Origin: Gemmatimonadaceae bacterium
GTDB lineage: Bacteria > Gemmatimonadota > Gemmatimonadetes > Gemmatimonadales > Gemmatimonadaceae
Direction of reading: 5' to 3'
DNA: 5,410 nucleotides
Assembly (NCBI GenBank): GCA_025356185.1
Contig: JANXUN010000313.1
Coordinates: 1 to 5,410, forward strand
A program made the translations under genes and the position numbers. Below are positions 1-4,088 of this stretch, piece by piece; the stretch's first letter is position 1; every line of letters starts with the position of its first letter. The notes under the pieces are model-generated. The model saw only the letters and a program-made list of their open reading frames with translations, ran no database searches and was not told the DNA's origin.

Positions 1-26
1 ACGGGAAGTTGGTCGACGACGCATAA
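1..26 (+). CDS. possible C-terminal end of an upstream gene (partial)
   Basis: Reading from base 3 gives the residues GKLVDDA and then a TAA stop at 24-26, with mostly G or C in third codon positions, as in the neighbouring genes. This could be the last codons of a gene entering from the left, ending 40 bp before the TPR gene. A second frame from base 2 is also open and stops at TGA 68-70, overlapping the TPR start as ATGA. Its arginine- and glycine-rich translation looks less natural. Too little sequence is present to assign a family. Confidence 0.3.
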
Positions 27-57
27 TTCGGGGAATCGGACAAGGAAACTTCGACCC

Positions 58-61
58 GGAG
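58..61 (+). promoter_or_regulatory. ribosome binding site of the TPR gene
   Basis: GGAG lies 5 bases before the ATG at 67 and supports that start. A CATAAT at 22-27 could be a -10 box, but the matching -35 position would fall at the window edge and cannot be judged. Confidence 0.6.
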
Positions 62-66
62 CGAGC

Positions 67-912
67 ATGACACGTCACACCGCACGATCCATCGCGCTCG
101 CTTGTCAACTAGTCATCTTCGCGAGCACTGCTGCGTTCGCGCAATCGGTGCAATACACGTCGCCCGAGGGTAAACCGTACCGGTCGCAAGTCGACACCGG
201 TCCAATCGCCCGCGCCCGCGCCTCGCTCAGCGCCGATCCGCGTGACGTGAAGCTCATCATCGCACTTGGCGTCGCCCAATCAGGCGCGCGACAATTTCGC
301 GAAGCGATTTCGACGTTTAGCAACGGGCTCGCTATCGCGCCAAAAGACCCCATGCTCTATCGCTGGCGCGGACACCGTTACTTGTCGGTGCGTGCGCTTG
401 ACAAAGCGAACACCGACCTCACGCACGGCTACGCGCTCGACAGCACCAACTACGGCATCCTGTTTCACTTAGGCGTACTGAATTTTGTGCGCGGTGATTT
501 TGCGAAAGCGGTCACGTACTTCACGAAGGCGCAGCCACGTGCACCCGATGGTGGCGAGCTCACGGGATCGACTGATTGGCTGTGGATGTCACTGCAGCGC
601 GCCGGACGCGCGAAGGACGCCGACGCGATGCTCGCGAGTCATCCTGATTCGCTCAAAGCGCCGCCAGGCTACGCGTATGCGCAGCGGTTGAAACTGTATC
701 GCGGCCAGCTCACGCCCACGACACTGTTCTCACCCGCCGACACCGCCGATGTGCAAGTCGCGACGTTAAGCTTTGGCCTCGGCAACTGGTATCTGGTTCA
801 CGGCGACACCGTGAACGCCAAACGTGCGTTCGAAAAATCCATCAAATCAGGCGGCTGGCCGGGCTTTGGCTTTATCGCGTCTGAGGCCGAACTGAAGCGG
901 CTCAAGCACTAG
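67..912 (+). CDS. exported TPR-repeat protein
   Basis: A 281-residue protein probably exported by Sec. The N-terminus has basic residues (R3, R7), a hydrophobic stretch at about 9-22, and an AFA|QS signal peptidase I site after residue 25. The mature part contains tetratricopeptide-like helical pairs at about 60-93, 95-128 and 129-162. The third is clearest, with LGVLNFVRGDFAKAVTYF. A weaker repeat lies near 170-195 and a last one at about 236-262 (GNWYLVHGDTVNAKRAFEKSI). TPRs are protein-binding scaffolds, so a periplasmic or envelope assembly role is plausible, but no catalytic motif is visible and no specific function can be given. The start is fixed by GGAG 5 bases upstream. The gene converges with arsC, overlapping it by 11 bp at the 3' end, and is not part of the arsenic operon. 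Confidence 0.88.
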   Translation: MTRHTARSIALACQLVIFASTAAFAQSVQYTSPEGKPYRSQVDTGPIARARASLSADPRDVKLIIALGVAQSGARQFREAISTFSNGLAIAPKDPMLYRWRGHRYLSVRALDKANTDLTHGYALDSTNYGILFHLGVLNFVRGDFAKAVTYFTKAQPRAPDGGELTGSTDWLWMSLQRAGRAKDADAMLASHPDSLKAPPGYAYAQRLKLYRGQLTPTTLFSPADTADVQVATLSFGLGNWYLVHGDTVNAKRAFEKSIKSGGWPGFGFIASEAELKRLKH

Positions 913-1405
913 CGTCGTCGTGAACGTGCCGCGCTGCGTCGCGTAACGCACTCGGACTCATGCTCGTGAGCGGCAGCGCAAGCAGCGCGTCTACGCGCCG
1001 CGACAACGCCTGATACGTGGATTCGAACGCCGCGCGCGCGGCCGCGCGTTCGCTGTGATTTGCGGGATCGGGCAGTCCCCAGTGCACCTGTGCTGCTGCA
1101 CGTGGAAAAATTGGACACGCTTCGCGCGCGCTGTCGCACACGGTGATCACCAAGTCAAACGACTCCTGCGCGAGCGCGTCGACGACCTTGGGCGCGACCG
1201 AGCCCCACTCGATGCCGTATGCAGCGAGCACCTCCATCGCAAATGGATTCACGCGTGCGGCGGGGTGCGTGCCCGCGCTTTGAGCGACCACGGTTCCGCT
1301 CGCGCGGTGCGCTCCCCGCGTCGCAATCAGCGCTTCGCCAATCTGACTGCGTGCGGAGTTTCCGGTGCACAACACCAAGACGCGAAACTCGTTCACGTGC
1401 AGCAT
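902..1405 (-). CDS. arsC: arsenate reductase, thioredoxin-coupled low-molecular-weight phosphatase type
   Basis: A 167-residue cytoplasmic enzyme that reduces arsenate to arsenite. The P-loop CTGNSARS begins at C13 and gives the CX5R signature (C13 to R19). The two redox relay cysteines are C90 and C97 in VCDSAREACP, with the same 7-residue spacing as C82 and C89 in Staphylococcus pI258 ArsC. D113 in the DPA motif matches that enzyme's general acid. The triple-cysteine set identifies the thioredoxin-linked ArsC class, not the glutaredoxin-linked E. coli type, and argues against a plain tyrosine phosphatase. The protein is longer than the roughly 130-residue pI258 enzyme because of a helical C-terminal tail after about residue 140. 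It is the last gene of arsR-arsM-arsC. Its ATG lies inside the end of arsM (13-bp overlap) with only a weak upstream Shine-Dalgarno, so translation is probably coupled to arsM. Confidence 0.95.
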   Translation of the reverse strand: MLHVNEFRVLVLCTGNSARSQIGEALIATRGAHRASGTVVAQSAGTHPAARVNPFAMEVLAAYGIEWGSVAPKVVDALAQESFDLVITVCDSAREACPIFPRAAAQVHWGLPDPANHSERAAARAAFESTYQALSRRVDALLALPLTSMSPSALRDAARHVHDDASA

Positions 1406-2325
1406 CCCGGTTGGCAGCAGGCTTCCTTCGCGTCGCCAACAGCAGGCACAGCGTCGCGGGGCTTCGTCGCGCGGACAAACGCCGCCATAAACTTGCCGTC
1501 TATCGCGTCCAGGTTGTGGTCGGTCGCGAGTCCACCTTCCTCGAGAAACTGGCGCGCATCGGCGCTGCGGTAGACGCGCGTGGGTTCAATCGACGTATCG
1601 ACAAAACCCGCTTCGAACAACAGCGAGTGAAACTCTGCTTCCTCAAGCGCTCCGGCGACGCAGCCAACCCACAGCTCCATACTGCGACGCACACTCTGCG
1701 GTACGTCACCGCGCACGACGACATCGCTGACCGCAAACCGTCCGCCAGGTTTCAGCACGCGAAACGCTTCCTGCAATGTCGCGCGTTTGTCACCCGACAA
1801 GTTGATCACGCAATTCGAAATGATCACGTCCACCGAATTATCGGGGAGCGGGATCGACTCGATCTGTCCTTTGAGAAACTCCACGTTGGTTACGTTGACC
1901 TCGGCCGCGTTCTGTCGGGCAAGCGCCAGCATGTCATCGGTCATGTCCACGCCATACGCTTTGCCCGTCGGGCCAACTCGTCGTGCCGACAGCAGTACAT
2001 CAACGCCGCCGCCGGAACCGAGATCGAGTACCACTTCTCCCGCGCGCAACTCGGCGAGTGCGGTTGGATTGCCGCAGCCGAGCGATGCGAGCAGCGCGGC
2101 ATTTGGTAGTTCCTCCGACTCGCCGTTGACGTAGAGGTTGGATGTGATGGGGTCGACGCTCCCATTGAATGCCGAACCACCGCAGCACGAGCTAGCCGGA
2201 TCGCAACAGCCGCGGGTTTGTCCATCGAGTACTCGGCGCGCGGCGGCGCCGTACTTCTCTTGCACGATCTCGGTCAGCGACGCATTGGACAACGGCGTGT
2301 GAGCGAGGGGTAAGCTGGTCGACAT
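1393..2325 (-). CDS. arsM: arsenite S-adenosylmethionine methyltransferase
   Basis: A 310-residue cytoplasmic enzyme that transfers methyl groups from S-adenosylmethionine to trivalent arsenic, giving methylated and partly volatile arsenicals. The Rossmann SAM-binding motif is VLDLGSGGGVDVLL (99-112), followed by the acidic motif VDMTDD (126-131). The arsenic-binding cysteines of the ArsM family are all present: C84 in LGCGNP, C172 in SNCVINL and C222 in GCVAGAL, corresponding to C72, C174 and C224 of the algal CmArsM. Extra cysteine pairs lie near the N-terminus (C40, C41, C47, C48) and at the extreme C-terminus (C303, C304, C308, C309), and could pre-bind As(III). A very strong Shine-Dalgarno fixes the start. 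It is the middle gene of the operon, 93 bp after arsR, with a second ArsR-type operator in that gap. It overlaps arsC by 13 bp. Confidence 0.95.
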   Translation of the reverse strand: MSTSLPLAHTPLSNASLTEIVQEKYGAAARRVLDGQTRGCCDPASSCCGGSAFNGSVDPITSNLYVNGESEELPNAALLASLGCGNPTALAELRAGEVVLDLGSGGGVDVLLSARRVGPTGKAYGVDMTDDMLALARQNAAEVNVTNVEFLKGQIESIPLPDNSVDVIISNCVINLSGDKRATLQEAFRVLKPGGRFAVSDVVVRGDVPQSVRRSMELWVGCVAGALEEAEFHSLLFEAGFVDTSIEPTRVYRSADARQFLEEGGLATDHNLDAIDGKFMAAFVRATKPRDAVPAVGDAKEACCQPGCCT

Positions 2326-2328
2326 GGT

Positions 2329-2335
2329 CTCCTTT
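2329..2335 (-). promoter_or_regulatory. strong ribosome binding site of arsM
   Basis: On the - strand AAAGGAG sits 3 bases before the arsM ATG. It is the best Shine-Dalgarno in the window, in contrast to arsR, which has none. Confidence 0.8.
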
Positions 2336-2338
2336 CAG

Positions 2339-2354
2339 ATCAAAAAATGTTGAT
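2339..2354 (-). promoter_or_regulatory. second ArsR-type operator, upstream of arsM
   Basis: A perfect inverted repeat ATCAA-N6-TTGAT lies 13 bp before the arsM start, just upstream of its Shine-Dalgarno. Its arms and spacing are identical to the site in the arsR promoter. No good -35/-10 pair surrounds it: the best hexamers in the equivalent positions match consensus poorly, and a promoter there would leave the Shine-Dalgarno untranscribed. ArsR bound here may act as a roadblock to read-through from the arsR promoter, or control a weak promoter farther upstream. In RNA the same repeat could form a short hairpin. Confidence 0.65.
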
Positions 2355-2418
2355 GTGTAGAACGCCGAAAAAACGACAGTAGGGTACGAAACGGTGTGCG
2401 CAGCAGTGGCCGTGTGCG

Positions 2419-2784
2419 TTATCCGCAGCAGCGACCGACGACCGGGAGCCTGCTGCGACCAGCAATCACCGACGGCCGAAGCGACACCACCAAGTCGTGA
2501 GCCTCAGCCACCGCCTCGGCGACAACGGTGTAGTACGACCATCGGCCGTCTTTCCGATCGGTGACGAGCCCCGCATCGCGCAGCACGCGTAGGTGAAACG
2601 ACATTCGCGATTGCGCGGCCTCGAGTTCGTCTTGCAGTTCGCAGACACACCGCTCACCATCGCGCAGCATGTCGAGGATGTCGAGACGTGTCTCGTCCGA
2701 CAGCGCGTGAAACACCGCCACCGCACGCGCGCGTTGTCTTTTCGCGCCCGCCGTACCGACTGATCTGGTAACTGTCGTGCTCAT
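2419..2784 (-). CDS. arsR: ArsR/SmtB-family arsenic-responsive repressor
   Basis: A 121-residue winged-helix repressor that should leave DNA when it binds trivalent arsenic. ALSDETRLDILDML (27-40) is the family's first core helix region. ERCVCEL (44-50) carries the CxC metal-binding pair C46 and C48 on the alpha-3 helix. SRMSFHLRVLRDAGLV (59-74) is the DNA-recognition helix and DGRWSYY (79-85) the wing. The third cysteine of the E. coli R773 sensor (C37 in ELCVCDLC) is Q51 here. Instead the protein ends in C119-C120, which could complete the arsenic site. It is the first gene of arsR-arsM-arsC and probably represses itself through the inverted repeat in its own promoter. The ATG has no Shine-Dalgarno and lies only 5 bases from the -10 box, suggesting a leaderless message. 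A downstream GTG at codon 22 would delete the first helix and is less likely. Confidence 0.93.
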   Translation of the reverse strand: MSTTVTRSVGTAGAKRQRARAVAVFHALSDETRLDILDMLRDGERCVCELQDELEAAQSRMSFHLRVLRDAGLVTDRKDGRWSYYTVVAEAVAEAHDLVVSLRPSVIAGRSRLPVVGRCCG

Positions 2785-2789
2785 GACGA

Positions 2790-2819
2790 ACTATACATCA
2801 ACAAAGATTGATACGTCAA
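2790..2819 (-). promoter_or_regulatory. arsR operon promoter
   Basis: On the - strand TTGACG (2814-2819) and TATAGT (2790-2795) are separated by 18 bp, close to sigma-70 consensus (5 of 6 in each box). Transcription would begin at about 2781-2785, at or next to the arsR ATG (A at 2784). The ArsR-type inverted repeat occupies 16 of the 18 spacer bases. Confidence 0.8.
2797..2812 (-). promoter_or_regulatory. ArsR-type operator in the arsR promoter
   Basis: A perfect inverted repeat ATCAA-N6-TTGAT lies wholly between the -35 and -10 boxes. ArsR/SmtB repressors typically bind AT-rich inverted repeats of this kind. A bound dimer here would block RNA polymerase directly. The same arms and spacing recur before arsM, which supports a real binding site. 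Confidence 0.8.
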
Positions 2820-2909
2820 GATGCCACCTAGCAACTCACATCTCGTGCAGGTCAGAACTGGCAACACACAACTGAACCCTCGAAACTGTGAACTTGTCAA
2901 ACTCGCGAC
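2820..2909 (-). other. short gap between the zinc-ribbon gene and the arsR promoter
   Basis: About 90 bp lie between the zinc-ribbon gene's stop and the arsR -35 box, both on the - strand. I see no stable hairpin followed by a T run, so no clear intrinsic terminator separates the two units. Read-through into arsR from the zinc-ribbon gene is possible. Confidence 0.5.
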
Positions 2910-4061
2910 TCACTGCTGCGCCAATACCCACACCCACAGCAGTACGATAGACACTGCTGCGATCGCAAACCCAATCTTCCACTTCGACCACGGCCGATCT
3001 CCCTTAATGTTTCCCGTCTGCCCGTTCACAACAACGCGCCACGACGTGCCGCCAAACTGATACGAACAGATCCACGCTGGCAACAACAAATGCTTAAACG
3101 TGACCGCATTGTACTGCGTCGAAACACTGTGCACGCGTTGCCGATTGCCACCAATATCCCGCTCAATTGCTGATTGAATTCCCGCGCCAAACGCAATACG
3201 CGCTTTCTCAAACGCTGGCTCAAGCGCGACTTGATACGCCTCAACGGTAAACCCCGCGACGTACGCGTCGGTATACGGCTCCAAGTGCGCGATATCCCAC
3301 CCCTGCAACACTTCAGCAAGCTGCGGTGGCACGCTCTCGGACGCCGGAATCAACGTGTCGTCGAACGCCACATGCACAGTGCCCGACGCGGGATACCAAT
3401 CCGTCTCCGTATGCGTCACCGTCTCGCTTTGTCCGTTGGAACTCATGCGCGTTTCACGAACTTCACGATCGATACCGCGCTCACCTGAGTAATCGCTGAC
3501 CGTCTGCGCATCAAACGTCCAACAGGGCAAATACACGCCGCGTACGCCATCGACCGATTTCACCGTGCGCTTGAGTGCATTGGGCGCAAACCATCGGCCG
3601 CGAATCCACGCACGAAACAGTTCCTGCGCTTGTGCAGGTTCGAGCACAAATGGCACAATGCCGCGCGGTTTGATGCGCTGCTCGCTTCGCGTCGTCACCG
3701 ACATCAACGGCGTCGCACAAAACGCACACGCCGACGCGACGATGTGGGCCGGCAGCTGGGTTTGGGCGCCGCACTGCGGACACGTCACGATCAGCGCGGT
3801 GATTTCGTCGCTGCTCCCCGACTGCGCCTGCAATTGACTCGCATAATCCAGCTCGGCGCGAGCCGCTTCTCGCTCACGGGAGCTCACGATAGGCGCGTCG
3901 TTGACCGTCCCACACGTCGGGCACGTGAGTCGTCCGACTTTGGGCGCGAACTTGAGCGGCGCCCCGCAATTGGAGCAGGGGAGGACGTGGGCGGTAGCTT
4001 CCGCGGTGATTTCGGGCTCCATATCGAACGAATAGTGCCCCGGGGGCCACGACTGTGCCAT
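2910..4061 (-). CDS. membrane-anchored protein with two zinc ribbons, function unknown
   Basis: A 383-residue protein if it starts at 4061. Two four-cysteine zinc ribbons come first: CSNC/CPTC (C29, C32, C47, C50) and CPQC/CAFC (C94, C97, C112, C115). A conserved-looking globular region follows, with RGRWFAPNALK, GVYLPCWTFDA, IGGNRQRVHSVST and VTFKHLLLPAWICSY, then VNGQTGNIKGDRPW just before one C-terminal membrane helix at about 363-381. This layout matches a family often labelled 'PriA helicase' or 'TFIIB-type zinc ribbon protein'. No helicase motif is visible, so that label should not be used. With the membrane helix at the end, the ribbons probably face the cytoplasm (inference). The start is uncertain. 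A Met at 4022 (370 residues) is equally possible, since neither has a clear Shine-Dalgarno. Upstream ATGs at 4154 and 4181 would add an arginine-rich stretch overlapping the divergent gene and are unlikely. Confidence 0.82.
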   Translation of the reverse strand: MAQSWPPGHYSFDMEPEITAEATAHVLPCSNCGAPLKFAPKVGRLTCPTCGTVNDAPIVSSREREAARAELDYASQLQAQSGSSDEITALIVTCPQCGAQTQLPAHIVASACAFCATPLMSVTTRSEQRIKPRGIVPFVLEPAQAQELFRAWIRGRWFAPNALKRTVKSVDGVRGVYLPCWTFDAQTVSDYSGERGIDREVRETRMSSNGQSETVTHTETDWYPASGTVHVAFDDTLIPASESVPPQLAEVLQGWDIAHLEPYTDAYVAGFTVEAYQVALEPAFEKARIAFGAGIQSAIERDIGGNRQRVHSVSTQYNAVTFKHLLLPAWICSYQFGGTSWRVVVNGQTGNIKGDRPWSKWKIGFAIAAVSIVLLWVWVLAQQ

Positions 4062-4079
4062 TCGGGTCGATCTATCGTC

Positions 4080-4085
4080 TCTATA
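4080..4085 (-). promoter_or_regulatory. possible extended -10 box for the zinc-ribbon gene
   Basis: On the - strand TGC precedes TATAGA, giving an extended -10 (TGnTATA) pattern. No good -35 lies at 16-18 bp. Transcription would start near 4073, which leaves about 12 bases before the ATG at 4061 or about 50 before the one at 4022. The box overlaps the palindrome CTATAG (4081-4086), so a divergent use is conceivable. Confidence 0.35.
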
Positions 4086-4088
4086 GCA

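Noticed and set aside
67..150. Possible lipoprotein signal in the TPR protein (C13 in ALAC)
   Set aside because: The -3 and -2 residues do not fit a lipobox and the cysteine falls in the middle of the hydrophobic stretch. The AFA|QS site for signal peptidase I fits better.
1219..2109. A 296-codon open frame on the + strand opposite arsM and arsC
   Set aside because: It is antisense to genes with clear catalytic motifs, has an arginine- and histidine-rich low-quality translation and no recognisable domain. Long antisense frames are expected in GC-rich coding DNA.
2336..2418. Intrinsic terminator between arsR and arsM, suggested by T runs on the - strand
   Set aside because: The T runs are not preceded by a GC-rich hairpin, and the one before arsM is the loop of the ArsR-type inverted repeat.
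2395..2431. Small direct repeats (GTGTGCG and CGCAGCAG) around the end of arsR
   Set aside because: They are short, imperfectly spaced and GC-rich, part of one copy encodes the ArsR C-terminus, and there is no further copy to suggest a repeat family.
3970..3989. A strong Shine-Dalgarno-like AGGGGAGG before an in-frame GTG at 3987, as an earlier start for the PilT-like gene
   Set aside because: It lies inside the first zinc ribbon region of the opposite gene, and the added residues show no resemblance to a pilus ATPase. The purine run is explained by the - strand Cys and Pro codons.
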